From an uncultured Hyphomonas sp. (GTDB lineage Bacteria; Pseudomonadota; Alphaproteobacteria; Caulobacterales; Hyphomonadaceae): DNA of 42,130 nucleotides. The notes under the pieces were generated by a model, which saw nothing but the letters and a program-made list of their open reading frames with translations, was not told where the DNA came from and made no database searches. The stretch is taken from assembly GCF_963678875.1 (NCBI RefSeq), contig NZ_OY787455.1, positions 1 to 42,130 of the forward strand, given 5' to 3'. The position numbers and the translations under genes were made by a program. Of the stretch, positions 7,500 through 15,392 are shown one piece after another (position 1 is the first letter of the stretch; each line of letters starts with the position of its first letter).

Positions 7500-9490
7500 C
7501 GGCAGCTCTCCCGGTCAAACCGCATGGCGACGAAATTGACGGGGTCTCCATTGGAATAGTTGAGCGCGTAATAGGGTTCCGACTCCGTGATGCAGAGGCC
7601 CATGCCGCGGGCCTGATCGCGCAGGTGCTCGACTTCCTCGGCAATTGGCGGTTCGGCTTTGCGGTCCTCATAGTTCACGAGATACACGACCGGATAAGCG
7701 CGCTCATCCGTCGGCAGGTCCAGCGGCGTTTCCGGCGGGTGGGTATTCTGTGTTCCCATGGTCAGGATGTAGGAAGGCTCCGCATATCCAAGCGCAAGAA
7801 TGCGCTCAGGCGGCGTCATCGCGCACGCCTCGCCCGGAACACCGCACACATCCTTCAGCGCGAGACGCGCCGTCTCCGTCGGCTGAACCCAGACCTGGCT
7901 TGGCAGCATGAAGATGCGGATATGCCAGCCGATGACAAAGGCTGCCGCCACGCCGAGCGCGATGGAAAGGGCCATCCGGGCACGGCTGAACTCAATCGCT
8001 GCCGCGCCGCAGAGCGCGAACGCCGCCCACCAGAGCCAGACCGGAAACTGCCGATAGGCCTGCCACGTCTCCAGCACATCGGCGTCGGAGGCGGTGGTGA
8101 AGTCACCGGCCGCTTCCGCCATGAAGGTGTGTGTGACCCCCGGATAGGAGACCGCCAGCAACAAGACCGCGCCCAGCCCGAACAGCGCGAGCGAAAGCCA
8201 GCGCGACACCGGCATCTTCACCCCGTCCATCAGGCGCACGGCGGCATACCCGCAGAGTAGCGCCATCCCAGGATAGGCTGGCAGGATGTAGTGGCTGAGC
8301 AGGGTCGGCATCAGCTCGAAGAAGGCATAGGTCAGCAGCGTCCATGCCAACAGAATGCGCAGGCCTTTCACCTCCGCCGGCGCTTCCGGCGAAACCGGCG
8401 CGCGTTGCCACCAATCGTCCCGTGTCGAGAGGAACCAGAACACGAGCAAGAGCACAGCCGGATAGGCAACTTTCACCCCATTTGCAGCGGTCTTCGGCAG
8501 GACAAGAGACAGAAGCAGGGTTACTCCCAGCAATGCGCCTCCAACCATCAGTCCCGGCCAGCCTTTGCGCGCCACAGTCGCCTGCCGCACGTCCTTCCAG
8601 CCGGCGACCAGACCCGGCACGATCAGCAGGATCGCCGGGAAGGACCAGATCGGCAGATGGGTCAGGTGATAGAAAGGCCAACCGCCATGGCCTTCGGACG
8701 CGCCCGTGAACTTGTCTTTCAGATCCTTGCCGACGGCGCCTTCGAGGAACTCCCCGCTCGTCGCCACCTGAACCCAGGTGAACCATGGCAGCACCAGCAC
8801 CACAAAGAGGAACGGACCCGGCCACCAGAGGAGCGGGCGCCACCAGTCGCCCCCCTTTCCGTTCTCCGCCCGGCCCCAGACCCAGGCCCCCAATCCGGCA
8901 TAGGCGGCGACCATGGGCGTGACCGGCCCCTTGATCAGAAAGCCCAGCCCCATGGCGAGCCAGAAGAGGAGCGCCATCTGTTTCGACTGGTCATTGCGGA
9001 CGTAAAGCCGCCCAAGCGCGCCGATCCCCCACGTCGTCAGGAAAACGAGCACCGCGTCCGTCTTCGAAATATGCGCTTCGGACGTCAGCAGCAGCGTCGA
9101 TCCGAACAGGGCCGCACCAAGGAACGCCGCGCGCCGGCCCACCAGAGGGATACCGCACCAGAAGCAGGCCATCGCCGCGAGGCTTGCCCCGATCCAGCTC
9201 GGGAAGCGGTAAGTCCAGATCTGCTTGGCTTCGGGCCCGGTGAAGACCGCAGTCGAGGCTGCCTGCAGCCAGTGGATCCCCGCCGGCTTCTTGTTGCGCA
9301 GCTCGTCCTGGTACTGGATGCGGATATAGTCATGCTCCTCCAGCATTTCCTTGGAGGCCTGGGCGAACCGGCTCTCGTCTCGGTCCAGCGCCGGCAGCAT
9401 GAAGACACCCGGCGCAGCGGCACAGAAGGTGATCAGGAAGAGGGCGACCCAGGCTTTCCAGCCGGTCGAAAGGCGGTCGAGCAATGTCAT
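7496..9490 (-). CDS. ArnT-like (GT83/PMT_2) lipid-linked sugar transferase
   Basis: Integral membrane glycosyltransferase of 664 residues with about 12 hydrophobic helices. Enzymes of this family move a sugar from undecaprenyl phosphate to an acceptor, such as lipid A, on the periplasmic side. The acidic signature in the first periplasmic loop is present (Asp36, Asp38, Glu39 in LDRDESRFAQ), followed by the family pattern NKKPAGIHWLQA. The C-terminal part (about 530-664) is a soluble domain with no motif I recognise. The start is fixed by a strong AGGAGG (9495-9500) seven bases before the ATG. It is divergent from a GT2 enzyme of the type that makes polyprenyl-phosphate sugars, so the two may supply and use the same donor. 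The acceptor is unknown. Confidence 0.85.
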   Translation of the reverse strand: MTLLDRLSTGWKAWVALFLITFCAAAPGVFMLPALDRDESRFAQASKEMLEEHDYIRIQYQDELRNKKPAGIHWLQAASTAVFTGPEAKQIWTYRFPSWIGASLAAMACFWCGIPLVGRRAAFLGAALFGSTLLLTSEAHISKTDAVLVFLTTWGIGALGRLYVRNDQSKQMALLFWLAMGLGFLIKGPVTPMVAAYAGLGAWVWGRAENGKGGDWWRPLLWWPGPFLFVVLVLPWFTWVQVATSGEFLEGAVGKDLKDKFTGASEGHGGWPFYHLTHLPIWSFPAILLIVPGLVAGWKDVRQATVARKGWPGLMVGGALLGVTLLLSLVLPKTAANGVKVAYPAVLLLVFWFLSTRDDWWQRAPVSPEAPAEVKGLRILLAWTLLTYAFFELMPTLLSHYILPAYPGMALLCGYAAVRLMDGVKMPVSRWLSLALFGLGAVLLLAVSYPGVTHTFMAEAAGDFTTASDADVLETWQAYRQFPVWLWWAAFALCGAAAIEFSRARMALSIALGVAAAFVIGWHIRIFMLPSQVWVQPTETARLALKDVCGVPGEACAMTPPERILALGYAEPSYILTMGTQNTHPPETPLDLPTDERAYPVVYLVNYEDRKAEPPIAEEVEHLRDQARGMGLCITESEPYYALNYSNGDPVNFVAMRFDRESCR

Positions 9491-9523
9491 GGCCCCTCCT
9501 CTAACCGGTTCGGACCGCTTCGT

Positions 9524-9543
9524 CTTGCGCTTTTGGGCGCAAG
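9524..9543. promoter_or_regulatory. Inverted repeat CTTGCGC-N6-GCGCAAG between divergent glycosyltransferases
   Basis: A perfect 7-bp inverted repeat with 6-bp spacer lies 34 bp upstream of the ArnT-like ATG in the 171-bp divergent gap. In the ArnT-like transcript it can form a leader hairpin; as DNA it could be an operator. No T-run follows in either direction, so it is not a terminator. Confidence 0.4.
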
Positions 9544-9661
9544 CGCCGGTGTCAGCGGCAGGTGAAGCGCAGGGCTCGCCTTTCGCCGTAACGCTCTGTA
9601 TGACGCGAAGACTTTTTTCGAGCGCCGGTTTGGGGGGCGCATCAGCAGAAGGGATCTGGAA

Positions 9662-10393
9662 TTGGACCAGGCTCTTGAGTTTTCCGTCGTCGTCCCGGTG
9701 CACAATGAATCCGGGAATGTCGCGACCCTGATCGGCGAAATCGCCAAGGCCCTCGACGGACGCGCCTATGAAATGGTGTTCGTCGACGACGCCTCGACCG
9801 ACGATACCCGCGCCCAGCTGGTGGAACTGAAGTCGGAATTCCCGATGCTGCGCGTTCTCGGCCACCGCAAGAATGCCGGCCAGAGTCGTGCGATCCGGTC
9901 CGGCATTCTCGCCGCGAAGGCACCGGTCATCGGCACGCTGGACGGCGACGGCCAGAACGACCCGGCCGACCTGCCAGACCTCTACCGCCAGCTGACCCGC
10001 CCGAATGCGCCTGAACAGCTGAAGATGGTGATGGGCCGCCGGGCCAAGCGCAAGGACACCGCCTGGAAACGCTTCGGCTCGCGCTTCGCCAACAATATCC
10101 GCAAGCGCATGCTCAAAGATGACTGCGATGACAGCGGCTGCGGCATCAAGGTGATGAAGCGGGTGTCCTACATCCAGCTCCCCTATTTCGATCACATGCA
10201 CCGCTACATGCCTGCCCTGATGCGCGCCGAAGGGTTCGATGTCGAATACCGGGACGTCAATCACCGCGAACGCGGGACGGGCAAATCGAACTATACGAAT
10301 TTCGGCCGCCTGAACGATGCGCTGTCGGATCTTCGCGGCGTCACCTGGCTGATCCGCCGCCGCCGCAATCCGGGCGGCGCAGACGAAATCTGA
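9662..10393 (+). CDS. GT2 glycosyltransferase, polyprenyl-phosphate mannose/glucose synthase type
   Basis: Cytoplasmic-face glycosyltransferase (243 residues) of the DPM1 class, which transfers a sugar from a nucleotide donor to polyprenyl phosphate. It has the GT-A opening VVVPVHNESGNV (9-20), VDDASTDDT (41-49) and the DXD-type metal site DGDGQNDP (94-101, Asp94/Asp96). There are no C-terminal membrane helices, unlike GtrB/ArnC forms, so it should be membrane-associated only. Translation starts at a TTG at 9662, eight bases after AGAAGGGA; no ATG or GTG is available upstream in frame. It is divergent from the ArnT-like transferase, a plausible acceptor of its product. Which sugar is used cannot be told. 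Confidence 0.85.
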   Translation: MDQALEFSVVVPVHNESGNVATLIGEIAKALDGRAYEMVFVDDASTDDTRAQLVELKSEFPMLRVLGHRKNAGQSRAIRSGILAAKAPVIGTLDGDGQNDPADLPDLYRQLTRPNAPEQLKMVMGRRAKRKDTAWKRFGSRFANNIRKRMLKDDCDDSGCGIKVMKRVSYIQLPYFDHMHRYMPALMRAEGFDVEYRDVNHRERGTGKSNYTNFGRLNDALSDLRGVTWLIRRRRNPGGADEI

Positions 10394-10422
10394 GCCCCAC
10401 ACAATTCATGGACAGGCCGCCT

Positions 10423-10519
10423 GCAAATCGCCCGATTTGCGGGAATACTGGTGGTTAAGGCCGTGGGGGTTTTTTCCTCGCCTCACCGGATACTATCCGG
10501 TACACCTCGTGTTAACACG
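10423..10519. promoter_or_regulatory. Cluster of three palindromes upstream of the small membrane protein gene
   Basis: The 248-bp gap after the GT2 gene holds three perfect inverted repeats in under 100 bp: GCAAATC-N4-GATTTGC (10423-10440), ACCGGAT-N3-ATCCGGT (10485-10501) and the 12-bp palindrome CGTGTTAACACG (10508-10519). A T6 run (10470-10476 region) lies between the first two but is not directly attached to a stem. The last two are spaced and placed like operators about 120-150 bp before the preferred start of the next gene. None matches a regulator I can name. Confidence 0.45.
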
Positions 10520-10641
10520 CGCTGAGCGACGGGTTAGTGAACATGAAAAAGGACACACAGGCAGCCGTTGTTGGCGGCTTTATCGCCAGGAACAGACGGC
10601 AGAATGCCGGGTCCCGCAGCAGCACCGAAAAGGGGTATTTG

Positions 10642-11109
10642 ATGCGTGCAATCTTCGGAATCTTTCCGCTACTGGTCGTGCCGGTGGCCCTGTACAACCT
10701 TCTGGCCGTCATGGCCGGTGGCCCGGCCACCACGACCAACGAACTGGGCCAGATTGTTGCCAGCGACTCTGCCCCGCTTCAGGCCGTGCTGAACGAGACC
10801 TTCTTCTCGCTGCCGATGATTTCCGGCGTCAAATGGGTGCTGACCCAGGGTGACGCGATCCTGCTCCTCTCGATCGTCTTCCTGTTCCTTGAAATCCTGA
10901 AGTCGACCAGCACCGGCACCTCGACCATCATCAATCACGCGATTTCGATGATGTTGTTCATCCTCTGCCTGATCGAATTCCTGCTGGCACCGAACTTCGC
11001 GACGTCCACCTTCTTTATCCTGATGTCGATGACGCTGCTGGATGTCCTGGCCGGCGTGGTGGTGACCATCGTGTCCGCCCGGCGCGATTTCGGGGTGGAT
11101 CACGGCTGA
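10642..11109 (+). CDS. Conserved-looking four-helix membrane protein, unknown function
   Basis: A 155-residue protein with four hydrophobic segments at about residues 3-24, 68-86, 96-114 and 118-143, and a short basic C-terminus (SARRDFGVDHG). The loop between helices 1 and 2 is about 40 residues long and polar (ATTTNELGQIVASD), probably periplasmic. I do not recognise a named family. The start is the ATG at 10642, six bases after AAAAGGGG (10628-10635), and places MRAIFGIFPLL as the first helix. An earlier in-frame ATG at 10543 would add 33 polar residues and has a weaker ribosome site. It converges on phaR, with a bidirectional terminator between. Confidence 0.75.
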   Translation: MRAIFGIFPLLVVPVALYNLLAVMAGGPATTTNELGQIVASDSAPLQAVLNETFFSLPMISGVKWVLTQGDAILLLSIVFLFLEILKSTSTGTSTIINHAISMMLFILCLIEFLLAPNFATSTFFILMSMTLLDVLAGVVVTIVSARRDFGVDHG

Positions 11110-11132
11110 TCCGATACGGATACCGGACACAG

Positions 11133-11161
11133 AAAAGCCCGCTCAATCGAGCGGGCTTTTT
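11133..11161. terminator. Bidirectional intrinsic terminator
   Basis: AAAAGCCCGCTC-AATC-GAGCGGGCTTTTT: a 12-bp stem with tetraloop, with A-run on one side and T-run on the other. It lies between the convergent small membrane protein gene and phaR and can serve both. Confidence 0.93.
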
Positions 11162-11184
11162 CGATTTCACTGCAGGCCTGCGGC

Positions 11185-11766
11185 CTAGTCCTTGCGGTAA
11201 AGCTCAGCCAGCTGGTCCTGGATGGCGGACATTTGCGCCTGCATGTTGGCGAGGGCCTCGGCCTGCATCTCCATCATGGAGCCGCCCGCCGACGATGAGC
11301 CAGGCTTTTCCGGCTTAGCTGTGCTGTAAAGCGTCGGCATGAACATCTTCATGGCCTGTTCGAACATCGCCATGTTCCGGCGGGCCTGCTTCTCGAACAT
11401 GGTCATCGGATTGGCCGCCTTGTGCCATTCCTTCTGAGCCTCGGCGAACGAATTCATCGACATGTCGAGGAAGGCCGGCAGGAAGGTCTGCGCGCCGCCG
11501 CCATAGAAGCCGATCAGCTGGCGCAGGAAGTTCAGCGGCAAGGCGCCTTCGCCTTTGGTTTCCTGTTCGAAGATGATCTGGGTCAACACCTGACGTGTCA
11601 GGTCTTCTCCCGTCTTGGCGTCACGGACCTCGAAATCCCGGCCCTCGCGCACCAGTTCGGACAGGTGATCGAGTGTCACATAGGATGAGGTCGACGTGTC
11701 GTAGAGGCGCCGGTTTGCGTATTTCTTGATGATGATTGGCTCCGAAGAGCCTGTCCCTTTGACCAT
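11185..11766 (-). CDS. phaR: PhaR polyhydroxybutyrate synthesis repressor
   Basis: Repressor that binds both DNA and nascent polyhydroxybutyrate granules and so links phasin and PHB gene expression to polymer presence. The N-terminal PHB/PHA accumulation regulator domain starts IIIKKYANRRLYDTSTSSYVTL, followed by the family segment FEVRDAKTGEDLTRQVL and the PHB_acc domain (QETKGEGALPLNFLRQLI). The C-terminal 100 residues are Met- and Gln-rich amphipathic helix (FLDMSMNSFAEAQKEW...), a normal granule-binding pattern. The ATG at 11766 is preferred because CGAGGG lies six bases upstream; a TTG two codons earlier is too close to it. It is divergent from phaB. Confidence 0.94.
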   Translation of the reverse strand: MVKGTGSSEPIIIKKYANRRLYDTSTSSYVTLDHLSELVREGRDFEVRDAKTGEDLTRQVLTQIIFEQETKGEGALPLNFLRQLIGFYGGGAQTFLPAFLDMSMNSFAEAQKEWHKAANPMTMFEKQARRNMAMFEQAMKMFMPTLYSTAKPEKPGSSSAGGSMMEMQAEALANMQAQMSAIQDQLAELYRKD

Positions 11767-11887
11767 TTTCAACCCTCGGCTTTCCTCAGCGGGAAAGCAA
11801 TTTTTGTGCTATGCGGTACAATCTCGCATAAATTCTGCATGCGACCAATGCGCTATTGAAGTTTCTGCAACAGTAACGCTAAGCATG

Positions 11888-11898
11888 TTGCAGTGCAA
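11888..11898. promoter_or_regulatory. phaR operator: Candidate PhaR operator TTGC-N3-GCAA
   Basis: TTGC-AGT-GCAA lies 22 bp before the phaB start and 122 bp before the phaR start. Published PhaR sites in Rhodobacter and Paracoccus have a TGC-N3-GCA core, which this matches. Other TGC-rich words (CTGCATGC near 11840, TGCTATGC near 11807) lie in the same 153-bp gap. PhaR control of phaB and of itself is the natural reading. Confidence 0.6.
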
Positions 11899-11919
11899 AA
11901 AATCCAGGGAGGAGCACCC

Positions 11920-12645
11920 ATGTCCAAAACGGTTCTGGTCACCGGCGGTACCCGTGGTATCGGCCACGCCATCAGCGCAGCCATGGCGAAAGCCGGCTAC
12001 AAGGTAGCGGCAAACTTTGCTGGCAACGAGGAAGCCGCCAAAGCGACCGCCGACGAACTCGGCATCCATGTCTACAAGTTCGACGTCGCCGATTATGACG
12101 CTGTCGGCGCCGGTATCGCCGCAATCGAAGCTGATCTGGGCCCCATCGACATCGTCGTCAACAATGCCGGTGTGACGCGGGATGCGCCGTTCCACAAAAT
12201 GACAAAAGACCAATGGCAGCAGGTGATCGACATCGATCTGACCTCCGCTTTCAATGTCACCCGCCAGGTGTGGGACGGCATGCGCGAGCGCAATTGGGGC
12301 CGCGTCATCAACATCTCCTCCATCAATGGCCAGAAGGGCCAGTTCGGCCAGGCGAACTATTCCGCCGCCAAGGCCGGCCTGATCGGCTTCACCAAGGCGC
12401 TGGCCCAGGAAGGCGCCAAGAAGGGCATCACCGTGAATACGGTCTGCCCGGGCTATATCGACACTGAAATGGTGCGCGCGGTGCCTGAGAAGGTCCTGGA
12501 AGGCATTATCGCGACGATCCCGGTCGGCCGCCTCGGCAAACCGGAAGAAATCGCCTCCATGTGCGCCTATCTCGCCAGCGACGATGGCGCGTTCATCACC
12601 GGCGCAACGATGACGGTGAACGGCGCGCAGTACATCGCCGGCTGA
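11920..12645 (+). CDS. phaB: Acetoacetyl-CoA reductase
   Basis: NADPH-dependent reduction of acetoacetyl-CoA to (R)-3-hydroxybutyryl-CoA, the second step of polyhydroxybutyrate synthesis. The 241-residue length is canonical. It has the cofactor loop TGGTRGIG (8-15), NNAG (81-84), a catalytic Ser133/134, Tyr147 and Lys151, and the PhaB-specific stretch NGQKGQFGQANYSAAK (136-151) that contacts the CoA substrate. VNTVCPGYIDTEMV (172-185) is also typical. The start follows AGGGAGGAG at 11905-11913. phaA and phaC are not in the window, so the PHB pathway is split on this chromosome. A strong terminator follows 25 bp downstream. Confidence 0.95.
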   Translation: MSKTVLVTGGTRGIGHAISAAMAKAGYKVAANFAGNEEAAKATADELGIHVYKFDVADYDAVGAGIAAIEADLGPIDIVVNNAGVTRDAPFHKMTKDQWQQVIDIDLTSAFNVTRQVWDGMRERNWGRVINISSINGQKGQFGQANYSAAKAGLIGFTKALAQEGAKKGITVNTVCPGYIDTEMVRAVPEKVLEGIIATIPVGRLGKPEEIASMCAYLASDDGAFITGATMTVNGAQYIAG

Positions 12646-12669
12646 TCCCGTCCCAATCCGGAACAAAGA

Positions 12670-12700
12670 AACGCCCTCCCCTGCCGGGAGGGCGTTTTTT
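12670..12700 (+). terminator. Intrinsic terminator of phaB
   Basis: AACGCCCTCCC-CTGCC-GGGAGGGCGTT followed by more T's: an 11-bp GC-rich stem with pentaloop and T-run, starting 25 bp after the phaB stop. Confidence 0.93.
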
Positions 12701-12727
12701 CATGTCAGCCCATGCTCATGGCATGAT

Positions 12728-12801
12728 CATACCGGACTATCCCGTGCCCCGGCATGACCTCTCATGACCATGCCGGACCATAACGGACTATACCGGATCA
12801 G
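12728..12801. repeat. Degenerate 10-bp tandem repeat, unit about CATACCGGAC
   Basis: CATACCGGAC-TATCC at 12728 is followed, after a short gap, by three to four units in strict 10-bp register from 12769: CATGCCGGAC, CATAACGGAC, TATACCGGAT, CAGACCGTCA. The array overlaps the stop codon of the minus-strand MDR gene. It lies between two convergent genes, so it may be neutral slippage DNA. Confidence 0.5.
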
Positions 12802-13802
12802 ACCGTCAGGACGATCTTGCCGAAATGTTTCTGGCTCGCCTGATGCGCGAATGCGTCGGCGATCTTGTCCAGCGGGAAGGTCGAGTCGATCACCGGCTTG
12901 ATACCGCTCGCCTCGATGGCGTCGATCATGTCTTCCTGCATCCGGCGCGACCCGACCGTGATGCCCGACACGGTGATATTGCGCGAGAAGAGCGCCGCCG
13001 TCGGCACTTCGCCCGATACGCCGGTCAGGACACCGATCAGCGAAATATGCCCGCCCGGACGGCAGGCGGCGATGGACTGCGCCATGGTGCCCGGCCCGCC
13101 GATCTCGACGACTTCATCGACACCGCGGCCGCCGGCCAGCTTGAACGCCTCGGCACCCCAGTCCGGTGTTTCCTTGTAATTGATCACGTGATCGGCGCCG
13201 AGGGCTTTCAGCTTTTCCAGCTTCTCCGGCGAGGACGAGGTGGAGATCACCCGGCAGCCAGCCGCCTTGGCCAGCTGCAGCGCGAAGATCGACACGCCGC
13301 CGGTGCCCTGCGTCAGCACCCAGTCGCCTGCCTTGAGCCCGCCTTCGGCGAACATGCCGCGCCAGGCTGTGAGCGCCGCACACGGAAGGGTCGCCGCCTC
13401 CTCGAAGGTCCAGCCTTCCGGGATGCGGGTGAAGGCGGTTTCGGGGGCGGCCACCAGTTCCGCGCCGAACCCGTCTGCGCCGTCACCGGGGACAGACTGG
13501 AAGCCAGCCGCCTCGATCTGGCCGGATTGCCAGCCGGGGAAGAACAGCGAGAGGACCTTGTCGCCCACTTTCCATTTCGTGACGCCTTCGCCCACAGCGA
13601 CGACTTCGCAGGCGCCGTCCGACATCGGGATACGGCCATCCGGTGTCGGGATGCCGCCCATGACGACGACGAAGTCGTGATAGTTGAGGCTGGACGCGCG
13701 CACGCGCACCAGCACTTCACCATGGCCCGGTTTCGGATCGGGACGCTCTTCAATGACGAGATTACCGGGTCCGCCCGGCTTCTTGACGGCTGCGACTTTC
13801 AT
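12798..13802 (-). CDS. Zinc-independent quinone oxidoreductase-like MDR enzyme
   Basis: Medium-chain dehydrogenase/reductase of 334 residues, quinone-oxidoreductase branch. The N-terminal GroES-like domain includes PGHGEVLVRVRASSLNYHDFVVVMGG (about 26-52) without the usual catalytic-zinc Cys. The Rossmann domain holds TGGVSIFALQLAKAAG and the NADPH-preferring FSTSSSPEKLEKLKALGADHVINYK type segment. The start at 13802 follows AGGAGG at 13811-13816; readings that begin further upstream would add about 59 out-of-family residues. It lies 85 bp downstream of the acyl-CoA ligase and probably shares its transcript. The substrate is unknown; context suggests an enoyl- or carbonyl-lipid intermediate. 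Confidence 0.87.
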   Translation of the reverse strand: MKVAAVKKPGGPGNLVIEERPDPKPGHGEVLVRVRASSLNYHDFVVVMGGIPTPDGRIPMSDGACEVVAVGEGVTKWKVGDKVLSLFFPGWQSGQIEAAGFQSVPGDGADGFGAELVAAPETAFTRIPEGWTFEEAATLPCAALTAWRGMFAEGGLKAGDWVLTQGTGGVSIFALQLAKAAGCRVISTSSSPEKLEKLKALGADHVINYKETPDWGAEAFKLAGGRGVDEVVEIGGPGTMAQSIAACRPGGHISLIGVLTGVSGEVPTAALFSRNITVSGITVGSRRMQEDMIDAIEASGIKPVIDSTFPLDKIADAFAHQASQKHFGKIVLTV

Positions 13803-13808
13803 GGGGTG

Positions 13809-13830
13809 TTCCTCCTGATTTTGGGAGGAA
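13809..13830 (-). promoter_or_regulatory. Hairpin covering the Shine-Dalgarno of the MDR gene
   Basis: In the mRNA, TTCCTCC-N8-GGAGGAA forms a perfect 7-bp stem whose 3' arm contains the AGGAGG ribosome site of the MDR gene. Such pairing would hide the site and could make translation conditional. Confidence 0.5.
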
Positions 13831-13887
13831 GGGAGCGGTCCCGCCCTAGGGTAAGTCAAGCGGAACCGGCCAGAGTCCGGGATCAGA

Positions 13888-15357
13888 TCAGGCGTTTTGT
13901 GCCATGGCCGCGATCCGCTCTTCGCGGAGCGTCTTGCGGCGCACTTTGCCGGCATCGTCACGCACGGCTTCACTGACATATTCGAAGCTCTTCGGAATCT
14001 TGTAGCGCACCAGCATCGTGCCGAGATGGGCCAGCATGTCGGCCTCGTCCACCGCCCCTTCCGGACGGCAGATGACGGCGTGGAGCCGCGCGCCCATGTC
14101 CTCGTCCGGCAGGCCGATCACGGCAGACGACTGCACGCCCGGATAGGCATCGATCGCCGCTTCGACTTCGGCCGGATAGATGTTCGCCCCGCCAGACAGG
14201 ATCATGTCCGACAGGCGGTCGGTCAGGTAGAGATAGCCGTCTTCATCGAGATAGCCCATGTCGCCGAGGCTTTCCCAGCCGCCGTCGAGGGATTTGGCTT
14301 CCGCGCCGATATAGCGATAGGTCGTGCCCGCCCCTTCCAGGGGGCGCATGAAGATTTCGCCGACTTCACCGGGCGGCAGGATCTTGCCGTCCTCGTCGAC
14401 GACGATCATCTCGCACGCCTCGACCGGCTTGCCGACGGAGCCCTTGTGTTCCATCCACTCCGTACCCTGAATCATCGTCGTGCCCTGCCCTTCGGTACCG
14501 GCATAGAGCTCCCAGATCACATCGCCGCCGAGCCATTCGATGAAGCATTCCTTCAGCCAGGCCGGGCACGGCGCAGCCAGGTGCCAGAGCGCCTTCAGGC
14601 TGGAGAGGTCATAGCCATTGCGCACATCTTCCGGCAGCGCCCAGATGCGGCGCATCATGGTCGGCACGGTGTAGACGACATCCACCTTCAGGCGCTCGAT
14701 CGTGGCCAGCGTCTTCTCCGCGTCGAAGCGCGTCGTGATGCCGACCGTGCAGCCTTTGAAGAGGGCGATCATCGCCCACATGAACGGGCCATTGTGGTAG
14801 AGCGGGCCGGGGATCAGCATGGCGCCCTGAACCGGGATTTCCAGATAGGGCAGGTCCGGATCCCACGCCGCCGGGATCTTGGACACGATCAGCTTCGGCC
14901 GCCCGGTGGACCCGCCGCTGGTCATTGCCTTGATCGATGCGGCCATGCGTTCGGGGAGTTCCGTATCCGGAAGAGCAGCATCCGGCTCGTAATTTTCCGG
15001 CACGGACGGCGTGTCGCCATATTCGCCCGCCGGGACGCCAACGACCAGGGACGGCTTGCCCAGTTCCACGATCTGGTCGCGCTCATGTTTCGGAAGACGT
15101 GCAGAGATCGGCTGTGGCGTGGCCCCCGCTTTCCAGGTGGCAAGGCAGGCCTCGAAGAATTCGATCCCGTTCGGCAGGGCGATGGTGACGAAATCATCCT
15201 GCTTCACGCCCAGCTTTTCATAGGCCCGCGCCAGACGGTTCGTCCGCTTGTCGAGTTCAGACCAGGTGATCTGAACTCCTTCATGATCAATCGCGGCGCG
15301 GTCCGGCTGTTGCCCCGCCCAGAATGCCAGAATGCGTGAAAGCGTGATGATCGCCAC
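13888..15357 (-). CDS. AMP-dependent acyl-CoA synthetase/ligase
   Basis: Activates a carboxylic acid to its CoA thioester through an acyl-adenylate. The 489-residue protein has the ANL P-loop TSGGSTGRPK (146-155), the A5-type motif LYAGTEGQG, the hinge region LTDRLSDMILSGGANIYPAEVE and a C-terminal GKVRRKTLREER with the catalytic-lysine region. The length and the sequence PGPLYHNGPF resemble bile-acid or medium-chain ligases of the BaiB/FadD-short group. The start is GTG at 15357, six bases after AGGAGG (15364-15369). It is 35 bp downstream of the alpha/beta hydrolase and upstream of the MDR gene on the same strand, which suggests an operon for lipid or ester breakdown. The exact acid is not predictable. 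Confidence 0.9.
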   Translation of the reverse strand: MAIITLSRILAFWAGQQPDRAAIDHEGVQITWSELDKRTNRLARAYEKLGVKQDDFVTIALPNGIEFFEACLATWKAGATPQPISARLPKHERDQIVELGKPSLVVGVPAGEYGDTPSVPENYEPDAALPDTELPERMAASIKAMTSGGSTGRPKLIVSKIPAAWDPDLPYLEIPVQGAMLIPGPLYHNGPFMWAMIALFKGCTVGITTRFDAEKTLATIERLKVDVVYTVPTMMRRIWALPEDVRNGYDLSSLKALWHLAAPCPAWLKECFIEWLGGDVIWELYAGTEGQGTTMIQGTEWMEHKGSVGKPVEACEMIVVDEDGKILPPGEVGEIFMRPLEGAGTTYRYIGAEAKSLDGGWESLGDMGYLDEDGYLYLTDRLSDMILSGGANIYPAEVEAAIDAYPGVQSSAVIGLPDEDMGARLHAVICRPEGAVDEADMLAHLGTMLVRYKIPKSFEYVSEAVRDDAGKVRRKTLREERIAAMAQNA

Positions 15358-15392
15358 AGGTTTCCTCCTAACCCCAGTCTGAATTTTCTTGT

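Noticed and set aside
9491..10402. A 968-residue open reading that extends the ArnT-like protein upstream through the GT2 gene region
   Set aside because: The added 304 residues are antisense to a convincing GT2 gene, and a strong AGGAGG marks the internal ATG at 9490.
10441..10519. CtrA binding site (TTAA-N7-TTAA) in the gap before the small membrane gene
   Set aside because: Single TTAA words occur but no second one at the required spacing.
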